This document shows positions 46,669 through 54,836 of a DNA stretch of 64,000 bases, piece by piece. The stretch spans positions 62,001 through 126,000 of the forward strand of contig CAVYZK010000008.1 of the NCBI GenBank assembly GCA_963772935.1. The letters run 5' to 3'. Origin of the DNA: JANNNF01 sp963772935 (GTDB lineage: Bacteria > Pseudomonadota > Alphaproteobacteria > Rhodobacterales > Rhodobacteraceae). A program made the position numbers and the translations under genes. Position 1 is the first letter of the stretch, and each line of letters starts with the position of its first letter. A model generated the notes under the pieces. It was not told where the DNA came from. It ran no database searches and saw only the letters and a program-made list of their open reading frames with translations.

Positions 46669-48070
46669 TTACCCCACCACCGCCTTCACCTGCGCCATGA
46701 AATCCTCGCCCCGTTTCTCAAAATTCGGATACTGGTCAAAGGATGCCGCCGCCGGGGCCAGCAACACCACATCGCCCGCCTCGGCCTCTGCCGCAGCGCG
46801 GGCCACGGCGCGGTCCATCGTCTCGCAAATCTCATGCGGGGTGGTGCCCAGTTGCAGCGCGAAATCGCGCGCCGAATGGCCGATGAGGTAGGCCTTCACC
46901 ACCGATCCCAGATGCGGCGCAAGGGCTGCGATGCCACCATCCTTGCCCATCCCCCCCACGATCCAGCGGATGCGCGGGAAGGCCTGCAGGGCCTTGGCGG
47001 CGCTGTCGACATTGGTCGCCTTGCTGTCATTCACAAAGCGCACGCCCCCCTTGCTGCCCACCAACTGGCTGCGATGCGGCAGGCCTGCAAAGCTGTGAAA
47101 CGCCCCCTCGATCAATTTGGGCGCAACGCCCAGACTGCGGCAGGCAGCGTAAGCGGCGCAGGCGTTCTGGTGGTTATGCGCGCCGGGCAGGCCCTGCACC
47201 TCGCGCAGATCGATGCTGGCCACCTGACGCCCGCGCCGCCATTCGGCCAGAAACCCCTTGCGGGCAAACACCGCCCAGCCAAACCCTTCCAGTTTTTGCC
47301 CCGAGGATACCCGGATCACCCGGTCGTCCTGCGGGCCTTCCGACAGTTGGCCCGCCAGAAACTGCCCCTCCACCTCATCCACCCCAATGATGCAACGATC
47401 CGGCCCGCCTTCGGCAAACAACCGGCGTTTGGCGGCGAAATAGCCGCCCATGCCGTTGTGGCGGTCCAGATGGTCGGGCGACAGGTTGGTGAACACCGCC
47501 ACATCGGGGGTCAGGCTGCGGGCAAGGTCGGTCTGATACGACGACAGTTCCAGCACCACCACCTCGCCATCCTCGGCAGGGTCAATGTCGAGCACGCCGC
47601 GCCCGATATTGCCCGCCATCTGGGTCGGGCGGCCCGCCACTTGCAGAATGTGGTGGATCAGCGCCGTGGTGGTGGATTTGCCGTTCGATCCGGTCACGCA
47701 GATCACCCGGGGGGTAGTCTCGAAATTGTCCCACTCCTCCCCCGCATAGCTGCGGAAAAACAGCCCGATGTCATTGTCCACCGGCACGCCAAGGTCCAGC
47801 GCGCGGGCGATCACCTTGTTGGGGGTGGGGTAAAGATGGGGGATGCCCGGCGACACGATCAGGGCCGCGATGCCGTCAAACGCGCCCGCGCGGGTCAGGT
47901 CGGTGCAGGTGAACCCTTCGCTTTCCGCCTTGGCGCGGGCTTCGGGGCTGTCATCCCACAAGCACCGGCGTAGCCTCGCCCGCCACCAGCGCGCGGGCGG
48001 TGGCAAGGCCGGACCGGCCAAGGCCCAGAACGGCGATCTTGAGGCCTGCGTAACCTTTGACGGGGATCAT
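46669..48070 (-). CDS. murD: UDP-N-acetylmuramoylalanine-D-glutamate ligase MurD (frameshifted)
   Basis: Mur ligase of about 467 residues adding D-Glu. Start MIPVKGYAGLKIAVLGLGRSG at 48070; ATP-binding CVTGSNGKSTTTALIHHIL; blocks LSSYQTDL, NLSPDHLDRH and GGMGKDGG. The frame breaks near 47961: ATPVL must join WDDSPEARAKAESEGF, and removing one T of TT restores it; length is 3n+1. Essential gene, so an error is likely. Confidence 0.93.
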
Positions 48071-48105
48071 GGCTGGTACTCCGGGCGGTGTGTCTGGTGG
48101 CAACC

Positions 48106-48191
48106 GACCGGGGGTTTCACACCCCCGGACAAAAAACATTGGCCTTTCGCCAATGGTTCTACCCGTGGGATATTTGAGCCAATGTGAAAGG
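48106..48191. repeat. Hairpins plus GGGATATTT element upstream of murD
   Basis: CCGGGGG/CCCCCGG and ATTGG/CCAAT hairpins precede GTGGGATATTTGAGCCAATG. The final part is nearly the same as the inverted copy near 46578, so the element flanks murD on both sides in opposite orientation. Confidence 0.6.
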
Positions 48192-48334
48192 GAAAGGGCA
48201 GAGTTAATCTGTCTTGCTCTCAACCTTTGCCGGATGCGGCCGCAGGGGGACGACGCAGGGGGGCGACTTTGGTATGACTGTTCGGTTTGGCAAACCTGTG
48301 CGTTGATCAGGCGGTGACAAGCTATGAGGATGCC

Positions 48335-48661
48335 ATGACCGTTTACATGATTGCCGATATCACCGTGACGGATGGTGTGTGGATTGCCGAGTATGCCGCC
48401 AATGTTCACCCGATTGTGGCCGCGCATGGCGGCAGGTATCTGGCACGCAGCGGCAACATCACCTCGCTGGAGGGACCGGCCAAAACTTCGACCGTGGTGG
48501 CTATTCTGGAATTTCCCGATGCGGCGTCCTGCCTTGCCTTTGTGAATGACCCGGCCTACGCGCCTTACAAAGCGGCACGGGCGGCTGGAACCGACAGCCA
48601 GTTCTTCATGATCGACAACACGGATCTGGTCGGCAGCGTTCCCTACTTGACGCCTGCCTGA
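48335..48661 (+). CDS. DUF1330 family protein
   Basis: Protein of 108 residues with the ferredoxin-like DUF1330 fold (MTVYMIADITVTDGVWIAEY ... GGRYLARSGNITSLEG ... VVAILEFPDAASCLAF). DUF1330 has no established function. It is divergent from murD and its stop overlaps the convergent DUF2161 gene. A diverged relative, truncated, lies at 51976-52428. Confidence 0.87.
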   Translation: MTVYMIADITVTDGVWIAEYAANVHPIVAAHGGRYLARSGNITSLEGPAKTSTVVAILEFPDAASCLAFVNDPAYAPYKAARAAGTDSQFFMIDNTDLVGSVPYLTPA

Positions 48662-49314
48662 TCTGAAAGGGCCGCATGGCCCTTGGCCGTCAGTGCATAG
48701 ATGCCGCGATCCACTTTCTCAAACCAGCCATAGTGATCGGCCCGCATCAGGGTGGCGGCGCGGGCAACGCCGGTGGCTTTGGCGACAGCCGACGCTTTGG
48801 CGGGGCCAGTGGCCAGATGTGCCGCACAGCGCAGCGCATCCTGCCGATAGGCGGTCATGCGGGGGGTCTTGGTGGTGCCGCCGATGTTCGGGTCACCCTC
48901 CCGCCGTTCAAACTCGCGCAGCAGGCGGGCGGTTTTGACCGATGATTTGCGCGGGGTATAGGGGCCGGGATCAAGGTGGGCTGTCACTTGGCTTGTGCCC
49001 GGATCGACCGCCAGCAACCCCAGCCCCAACCGCCGGCACAGCGCGATGACATCGCGGTAGCGCAGCGACCAGCCCCGTTTGCCAGACACCGGCACCGCCA
49101 GATAGACATGATCGACCAAGGCCTGCCGCGCGACCCCCTGCATCACCAGCGACAGCGAGAAGGTCAGTTTCATCTCCACCACCAAGGGCGCATCGCCCGG
49201 GCGGCAGGCAAGAATATCACAGGCACCAACCTCGGCCTTCACCTCATAACCTTGGTCCGTCAGATAAGATTTCAAAGCGGGGTAGAGATCGGCCTCTCGT
49301 GCAGGTTTGGTCAC
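48643..49314 (-). CDS. DUF2161 domain-containing protein (putative phosphodiesterase/nuclease-like)
   Basis: Protein of 223 residues; the N-terminal PD-(D/E)XK-like segment reads EVKAEVGACDILACRPGDAPLVVEMKLTFSLSL and the C-terminus looks like a winged helix (HYGWFEKVDRGIYALTAKGHAAL). The GTG at 49314 overlaps the stop of the DedA-like gene and is the best start. Nuclease-like activity is inferred from the D...ExK pattern only. Confidence 0.83.
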   Translation of the reverse strand: MTKPAREADLYPALKSYLTDQGYEVKAEVGACDILACRPGDAPLVVEMKLTFSLSLVMQGVARQALVDHVYLAVPVSGKRGWSLRYRDVIALCRRLGLGLLAVDPGTSQVTAHLDPGPYTPRKSSVKTARLLREFERREGDPNIGGTTKTPRMTAYRQDALRCAAHLATGPAKASAVAKATGVARAATLMRADHYGWFEKVDRGIYALTAKGHAALSDQAGVK

Positions 49315-49871
49315 GCCCGCCTCCGCCACACCCAGACGCCCCCCGCCAAGGCGGCAAACAGCGCCGCTGCAATCAGCATGTGGTTGTGCAAGGCCGCCGT
49401 CCCGAACAGCGCAACGATCACATGCCCTGCCCCGTATCCGATGCCGCAGACCAACAGCGCCCAGACGATCACAGCGCCCATATCGGCCAGCACAAACACC
49501 CGCAGCGCCAATCCTGACGCGCCAAGCGCCACCGGGCATACCGCGCGCAACCCCCAGACAAACCGGAACCCCACCGCCCACCGCAGCGGATGCGCCGCAA
49601 CCTGCGCCCGCACCTGCCCCATCAGGGCCGATGTGTTCACCCCAGCCAGCCAGCGGGCATCAATCGCCCGGCGGCCAAGCTGGAACAGCGTCTGATCCCA
49701 GACAAAGGCCCCCAAGGCCACAACCGCCACCACGGGCCAAAAGCCGAACAGGCCGCGGTGCGCCAACACGCCCCCCATGAACGCCACGGCATCGCCTTCG
49801 ACGAACGCCCCCACGCCGAGGGCGGGCAACCCCCATTGGGCAATGGCGGCAGTCAGACTGGCTTCAAACAT
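49311..49871 (-). CDS. DedA-family membrane protein
   Basis: Protein of 186 residues with the DedA/VTT pattern: GAFVEGDAVAFMGGVLAHRG, then LGRRAIDARWLAGV and RFVWGLRAVCPVALGASGL (the conserved RF.P.(V/L)R...P..AG region, with FVWG variant). There are about five hydrophobic segments. DedA proteins act in undecaprenyl- or phospholipid transport. Start ATG at 49871 (MFEASLTAAIAQWG). Confidence 0.85.
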   Translation of the reverse strand: MFEASLTAAIAQWGLPALGVGAFVEGDAVAFMGGVLAHRGLFGFWPVVAVVALGAFVWDQTLFQLGRRAIDARWLAGVNTSALMGQVRAQVAAHPLRWAVGFRFVWGLRAVCPVALGASGLALRVFVLADMGAVIVWALLVCGIGYGAGHVIVALFGTAALHNHMLIAAALFAALAGGVWVWRRRA

Positions 49872-50163
49872 GCGCACGGCCCTTTGCGGGAAAGCCCCGT
49901 CTTGGCTTTTACCCGGGCCGCGCGCGTGCCGCCAGCCCTGCCAAAGCGCGTGCGTCAAAGAGGAAAATCACGGGCACCAACAGCCCCAATCGGGGCATAT
50001 CCGGCGGATTTATGCGCATGACCTTGGGTCATTCAGCAGGTTTTCGCTGCCACTTCAACAGCTTGGGAACCGCCCTGAGGATCGCACGTTTTCCGGGCGT
50101 GAACAGTAAGCAGAGTTCATGCGAGCGCCCATTGGCGCATCTGTAGTACGAAAAGGACGAGCA

Positions 50164-50997
50164 ATGAAAAATGTCTTGAACATGGCGGCGGTATCCGCAC
50201 TGACGCTGATGATGGCAGGCACCGGGGCAATCGCACAGACGACCCTGACGGGAACCCGCGCGGTGAATGACCGGATCGACGACATCGAAGACGATGTGAA
50301 TACCGATATGGAGCGCGCGCAGGATGCCGCCCGCTTTGGCAACCCGGAGTTCCGCCCCGGTCTGTCGGGCAGCGCCTCGCTTGGCTATTCGGGCAAGACG
50401 GGTAACAACGAGAGCCAGGAGTTTTCACTCGGCGCACGCCTGCGCTATGCCCAAGGTCAGTTGGTGCAGACCATTGGCGTGGCGATGGATTTTGCCGACG
50501 ATAACGGCGTGAAGACCAAGGAAGACGTCTTCGCAGTCTATGATGCGAACTACTATCTGAACGACCGCTTCTATGTGTTTGCGCTTGGCCGGATTGAATC
50601 GGACGGACTTGCCAATACGGCGGGTGAGGTCAAAACCGACGCCTTCCTTGGCTTTGGTCCGGGTTACCGGGTGGTGAGCCGCCCCGATATGACCTGGCGC
50701 GTGCAGGCCGGTATCGGCGTCAGCTATCTGGAAAACGGGTTGGAGCAGAGCGAGACGGAAACCGGCTACATCGCCTCGTCGCGGTTCTACTACGCGTTCA
50801 GCGACAACGTGTTTGCGACCAATGACACCGATATCCTGAAGTCGGATTCGGCGCTGCGGATCAACAACGATCTGGGCGTGAACTTCAAAATGACCGACAG
50901 CTTTGCCACCCGTGTCAGCTATCTGTCGGAATACAACGACAACCGCGCCATCCGCACCGATAACAAGGTCGGTCTTTCGCTGGTTTACGGTTTCTGA
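50164..50997 (+). CDS. DUF481 family outer-membrane beta-barrel protein
   Basis: Protein of 277 residues. Signal peptide MKNVLNMAAVSALTLMMAGTGAIA, a short acidic stretch (DRIDDIEDDVNTDMERAQD) and then alternating beta strands typical of DUF481 (SGSASLGYSGKTGNNESQEF ... NKVGLSLVYGF with terminal Phe). It is presumably an outer-membrane porin-like barrel of unknown cargo. A hairpin terminator follows. Confidence 0.87.
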   Translation: MKNVLNMAAVSALTLMMAGTGAIAQTTLTGTRAVNDRIDDIEDDVNTDMERAQDAARFGNPEFRPGLSGSASLGYSGKTGNNESQEFSLGARLRYAQGQLVQTIGVAMDFADDNGVKTKEDVFAVYDANYYLNDRFYVFALGRIESDGLANTAGEVKTDAFLGFGPGYRVVSRPDMTWRVQAGIGVSYLENGLEQSETETGYIASSRFYYAFSDNVFATNDTDILKSDSALRINNDLGVNFKMTDSFATRVSYLSEYNDNRAIRTDNKVGLSLVYGF

Positions 50998-51022
50998 TCC
51001 CTCGGGACCAGCCAGTGTCAAG

Positions 51023-51053
51023 GAGGGGGGGCAGGGACTTGCCCCCCCTTTTC
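51023..51053 (+). terminator. Rho-independent terminator of the DUF481 gene
   Basis: GGGGGGCA and TGCCCCCC form a hairpin followed by CTTTTC. Confidence 0.75.
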
Positions 51054-51209
51054 ATGTCTGGGCCAGCATCTTTGTCCAACCCAGACCGTGATCACGCGGT
51101 GTCACAACCCCGTCACCACGGCATTCCGGGCGAAACGAACCCGGCCCTGCATCGAAAAGGCCCTTGCAGGCCGGAACAAGGCCCTGCCTAACCCAACAGG
51201 AGCCGACAG

Positions 51210-51680
51210 ATGAAAACCAACTGGATGATCCGCAGCGCCGCCGCCCTTTTCGTGGTGGCAGCTACCCCTTTTGCCGCGCTCGCGGCGGATGAGCATTACA
51301 AGGCCGATGGGGCTGCTGTCGGCGGCTATGACGTCGTGGCCTATCACACCGTCGGCGCGCCGACCAAAGGGGCTGCCGAATTCAGCGCGGACTATCAGGG
51401 CACGACATGGCAGTTTGCCAGCGCCGAAAACCGCGATCTGTTCACCGCCGATCCGGCCAAATACGCACCGGCCTATGGCGGGTGGTGTTCTGCCGGGGCC
51501 AGCAAGGGCAAGAAAGTGGCAACCATGCCCGAGTTCTTCGCCATCGTGGACGGTCAGTTGTACCTGAACAGTTCGGAAAAGGCCCATACCGGCCTGTTCC
51601 TGAAAGACACGGCGACGGTGATTGCCAAGGGCGAAAGCAACTGGAAAACCATCTTCGCGACCGAGGCGGACAAGCTGTAA
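51210..51680 (+). CDS. YHS domain-containing periplasmic protein
   Basis: Protein of 156 residues with signal peptide (MKTNWMIRSAAALFVVAATPFAALAAD) and a YHS-like domain (GGYDVVAYHTVGAPTKG, FASAENRDLFTADPAKYAPAYGGWC). The YHS fold often binds metal (copper or others) through Cys/His; here a Cys in GGWCSAG is visible. Function unknown. Confidence 0.88.
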   Translation: MKTNWMIRSAAALFVVAATPFAALAADEHYKADGAAVGGYDVVAYHTVGAPTKGAAEFSADYQGTTWQFASAENRDLFTADPAKYAPAYGGWCSAGASKGKKVATMPEFFAIVDGQLYLNSSEKAHTGLFLKDTATVIAKGESNWKTIFATEADKL

Positions 51681-51708
51681 CCCCAAACTGTAAGCCGCGA
51701 ACTTGACG

Positions 51709-51735
51709 GCGCGCCGGGGGACTCCGGCGCGCTTT
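51709..51735 (+). terminator. Terminator after the YHS gene
   Basis: GCGCGCCGG (51709-51717) pairs with CCGGCGCGC (51724-51732), followed by TTTG. It is the boundary before the truncated mraY copy on the other strand. Confidence 0.65.
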
Positions 51736-51752
51736 GTCGTTCGGTCGGGCTG

Positions 51753-52099
51753 TCACCGCACCTTCAGCGTCGCCAGCCCGATCGGCGCAAGGATCAGGCT
51801 GATGATCCAGAACCGGATCACGATCTGCGGTTCGGCCCAGCCTTTTTTCTCAGAATGGTGGTGGATCGGGGCCATCAGGAACACCCGGCGTCCTGTGCGC
51901 TTGAAATACAGCACCTGAATGATCACCGACAAAGCCTCGACCACGAACAACCCGCCGACGATGCCCAGCACGATTTCATGCTTGGTGCAGACGGCAATCG
52001 CCCCAAGTGCCCCGCCAAGCGCCAGCGACCCGGTATCGCCCATGAACACCGCCGCTGGCGGCGCGTTGTACCACAGAAACCCCAAGCCCCCGCCGAACA
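51753..52099 (-). pseudogene. Truncated second copy of the mraY 3' end
   Basis: About 347 bases match the last 115 codons of the intact mraY at 53754-54100, stop codon included, offset by 2,001 bases. By eye the two are about 92% identical, mostly with synonymous differences; the visible amino-acid changes are few (HHHSEKKG versus HHHFEKKG, ALSV versus AMSV, LAPIG versus LALIG). Homology stops abruptly at about 52099, where the DUF1330-like frame begins. Upstream mraY sequence and start are absent, so it cannot encode MraY. Confidence 0.9.
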
Positions 52100-52428
52100 G
52101 CGGCTGGATCACCCAGAATGTCGGTCGCATGATGATCAAGGTCAACGCCGTCCACCAGCATCACCGCGCCCGTGGCATTCGCCATGCGCAGCGGCAAGAT
52201 GCGCTGATAGGCGTCGGACCGATACCGGCCGATGGCCGACGCCCGGTCGGCAAAGCGGATCACCACCAGATCGCCGGGCCACGCCCCCTCCAGCATCGTC
52301 TTGTGGCCGCCATGCAGCAGGAAACGGCCACCAAAAGGCGCAAGTGTTTCGTCGATGGCCGACACGTAGGTGGCAATATCCGGCCCCATCGAAACATCGG
52401 TCAGATTGGCGATTGCGAAGGTGGTCAT
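51976..52428 (-). CDS. DUF1330-like protein fused out of frame to mraY remnant (probably truncated)
   Basis: The first ~110 codons from ATG 52428 (MTTFAIANLTDVSMGPDIAT ... GAVMLVDGVDLDHHATDILG) look like a DUF1330 domain. After about 52099 the frame runs into the truncated mraY copy in another reading frame, adding about 40 unrelated residues before the stop at 51976. The C-terminus is therefore probably abnormal, so the gene looks like a 3' truncation made by the recombination. It overlaps the upstream membrane-protein gene by four bases. Confidence 0.7.
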   Translation of the reverse strand: MTTFAIANLTDVSMGPDIATYVSAIDETLAPFGGRFLLHGGHKTMLEGAWPGDLVVIRFADRASAIGRYRSDAYQRILPLRMANATGAVMLVDGVDLDHHATDILGDPAAVRRGLGVSVVQRAASGGVHGRYRVAGAWRGTWGDCRLHQA

Positions 52429-52823
52429 GCGGCACCCGTCAGGTGCCGCCCGCGATAGGCCCTCGCCTCTGCTGCGGCAAACGCCAGCACGGCCAAGGCC
52501 TGCCCGACGACCAATGTGGCCCCCAGCGTATTCGGCGCCACCATCAGCAGCGCAAGCAGGCTGGCCACCGCCCAGCCGATATTTCCTGCGACAATGACCG
52601 CCACGGCCCCACGCGAAGGCACCGGGCTGCGCGCCACCCAGCCGATGAACAAGGCGACGGGCACCAACAGCGCCCCGGCCCCCCGCAGCAGGCCGGCCGG
52701 CAGCGCAGTCAGTTCGGCGATACTGTCCGGCGCTACCAGCAGCGCCACAGCCATGGCACCGCAGGTTACACCATCCAGCACAAGAATGCGGCGCAGCGGC
52801 AGGTTTTGAACAGGATATTGCAT
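52425..52823 (-). CDS. Four-helix integral membrane protein, hypothetical
   Basis: Protein of 132 residues (MQYPVQNLPLRRILVLDGVTCG ...) with four hydrophobic segments: VTCGAMAVALLVA, GALLVPVALFIGWVA, GAVAVIVAGNIGWAVASLLALLMV and LVVGQALAVLAFAAA. Such proteins often accompany XRE-MmyB regulators. It is divergent from the XRE regulator and precedes the DUF1330-like gene in a four-base overlap. Confidence 0.82.
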   Translation of the reverse strand: MQYPVQNLPLRRILVLDGVTCGAMAVALLVAPDSIAELTALPAGLLRGAGALLVPVALFIGWVARSPVPSRGAVAVIVAGNIGWAVASLLALLMVAPNTLGATLVVGQALAVLAFAAAEARAYRGRHLTGAA

Positions 52824-52962
52824 CGGAAGACCTTTCTGTCAGAACAAGGTTATCGGAAGGCTGATCGCTGCCCCCCGGCCTTGACCATCGCGCGCTGCGG
52901 TAATGGCGTCGATTACCTTGCAGGTCATAGACGGACAGCAGAGGGATGCGTATTGTCCCAGC

Positions 52963-53751
52963 ATGGGACAGCACACCAGCATCGGCGACGGGCTGCGCAT
53001 CTGGAGGCAGCGGCGACGGCGCAGCCAGCTTGATCTGGCGCTGGATGCGGGCGTGTCGCAGCGCCACCTGAGTTTTGTCGAATCCGGTCGTGCCCGCCCC
53101 AGCCGCGACATGGTGCTGCGTCTGGCCGAGGTGCTGGAGGTACCGCTGCGTGACCGCAACCTGTTGCTGGGCGCTGCGGGGTTTGCACCGGTTTTCCCCG
53201 AACACCGCTGGAATGCGCCCGAATTTTCCACCGCGCGGGTGATGGTCGAGGCGGTCTTGCGGGGGCATGAACCCTGCCCTGCCTTGGCGGTGGACCGTCA
53301 TTGGACGCTGGTTGCCGCCAACCGGGCGGTGGCGCCCCTGCTGACCGGGGTGGCGGCGCATCTGCTGGCGGCCCCGGTCAATGTGCTGCGCCTCAGCCTG
53401 CATCCAGAGGGGCTGCAACCCCGCATCGCCAACCTGCACGACTGGCGGGCCCATGTTTTGCATAGGCTGGAACATGAGGTTGCCCTGTCGGCCGATCCCG
53501 TGCTGGCGGCGCTTCTGGCGGAACTGGCGGGTTATCCGGTGCCCGCCTCGCACCGCCCCACAGCCTACGCGCCGGGGATCGCCGTGCCATTACAGCTTGA
53601 TCTGGCTGACGGGCGGGTGTCGTTTTTGTCAACCACAACAGTGTTTGGCACCGCCACCGACGTGACGCTGGCCGAATTGACGATCGAGACGTTCCTTCCG
53701 GCAGACGAGGCCACAAGGGCCGTGATGCAACGACTGGTCTTCCCAGCCTAA
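52963..53751 (+). CDS. XRE-family regulator with MmyB-like ligand domain
   Basis: Protein of 262 residues. The N-terminal helix-turn-helix (DGLRIWRQRRRRSQLDLALDAGVSQRHLSFVESGRARPSRDMVLRLAEVL) is followed by the MmyB-like domain (LAVDRHWTLVAANRAVAPLL, LRLSLHPEGLQPRIANL). MmyB domains bind fatty-acid-like ligands. Start ATG at 52963 (MGQHTSIGDGL). It diverges from the membrane-protein/DUF1330 pair, which it may control. Its stop lies two bases from the mraY stop. Confidence 0.9.
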   Translation: MGQHTSIGDGLRIWRQRRRRSQLDLALDAGVSQRHLSFVESGRARPSRDMVLRLAEVLEVPLRDRNLLLGAAGFAPVFPEHRWNAPEFSTARVMVEAVLRGHEPCPALAVDRHWTLVAANRAVAPLLTGVAAHLLAAPVNVLRLSLHPEGLQPRIANLHDWRAHVLHRLEHEVALSADPVLAALLAELAGYPVPASHRPTAYAPGIAVPLQLDLADGRVSFLSTTTVFGTATDVTLAELTIETFLPADEATRAVMQRLVFPA

Positions 53752-53753
53752 GA

Positions 53754-54836
53754 TCACCGCACCTTCAGCGTCGCCAACCCGATCAGCGCGAGGATCAGGC
53801 TGATGATCCAGAACCGGATCACGATCTGTGGTTCCGCCCAGCCCTTTTTCTCAAAATGATGGTGGATCGGGGCCATCAGGAACACCCGGCGTCCGGTGCG
53901 TTTGAAATACAGCACCTGAATGATCACCGACATCGCCTCGACCACGAACAGCCCGCCGACGATGCCCAGAACGATCTCATGCTTGGTGCAGACCGCAATC
54001 GCGCCCAAGGCCCCGCCAAGGGCGAGCGAGCCGGTATCGCCCATGAAAACCGCCGCTGGCGGCGCGTTGTACCACAGAAACCCAAGCCCACCGCCAAACA
54101 GGGCGGCGGCAAAGATCAGCAACTCGCCCGTACCCGGCACGAAATGGACGCCCAGATAGGTGGTGTAGTTGAAGTTACCAACCACATAGGAAATCACGCC
54201 CAAGGTGCCGCCAGCGATCATCACGGGCATGATGGCAAGGCCGTCCAGACCATCGGTCAGGTTCACCGCATTGGCCGACCCCACGATGGTGATCATGCCG
54301 AAGGGTATGAAAAACCAGCTTAAATTCAGCAACACGTCCTTGAACACCGGCAGCGCCAGTTGGTTTTGCAGCTCCGCCGGGTGGAACATGGACGCCGCAT
54401 AGGTCGCAAGCCCCGCAATCAGCAGCCCCAGCACAAACCGCACGCGCGAGGACACGCCCTTGGTGTTCTGCTTGGTCACCTTGGCATAGTCATCGGCAAA
54501 ACCGATCACCCCAAAGGCAAGCGTCACCAGAATGACGATCCAGACATAGGGGTTGTCCAGCCGCGCCCACATCAGCGTCGATACCATCAGCGCCGACAAG
54601 ATCAGCAACCCGCCCATGGTGGGGGTGCCCGCCTTGGCAAAGTGGCTGGCCGGGCCATCATCGCGGATCGGCTGACCCTTGCCCTGCTTGCGGCGCAAAA
54701 GGTCGATCAGCGGGCGCCCGAACAGAAAGCCGAAGATCAGCGCCGTCGCAAAGGCTCCGCCTGCCCGGAAGGTGATATAGCGGAACAGGTTGAAGGCATC
54801 GCCCCCGTCGGAAAACTCGGTCAGCCAATACAACAT
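53754..54836 (-). CDS. mraY: Phospho-N-acetylmuramoyl-pentapeptide-transferase
   Basis: Ten-helix enzyme of 360 residues making lipid I at the inner membrane. Catalytic Asp clusters VIGFADDYAKV and NLTDGLDGLA, and the HHHFEKKGW motif near the C-terminus are intact. It is directly followed (two bases) by the convergent XRE gene. Its last ~115 codons are duplicated in diverged form at 51753-52099. Confidence 0.97.
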   Translation of the reverse strand: MLYWLTEFSDGGDAFNLFRYITFRAGGAFATALIFGFLFGRPLIDLLRRKQGKGQPIRDDGPASHFAKAGTPTMGGLLILSALMVSTLMWARLDNPYVWIVILVTLAFGVIGFADDYAKVTKQNTKGVSSRVRFVLGLLIAGLATYAASMFHPAELQNQLALPVFKDVLLNLSWFFIPFGMITIVGSANAVNLTDGLDGLAIMPVMIAGGTLGVISYVVGNFNYTTYLGVHFVPGTGELLIFAAALFGGGLGFLWYNAPPAAVFMGDTGSLALGGALGAIAVCTKHEIVLGIVGGLFVVEAMSVIIQVLYFKRTGRRVFLMAPIHHHFEKKGWAEPQIVIRFWIISLILALIGLATLKVR

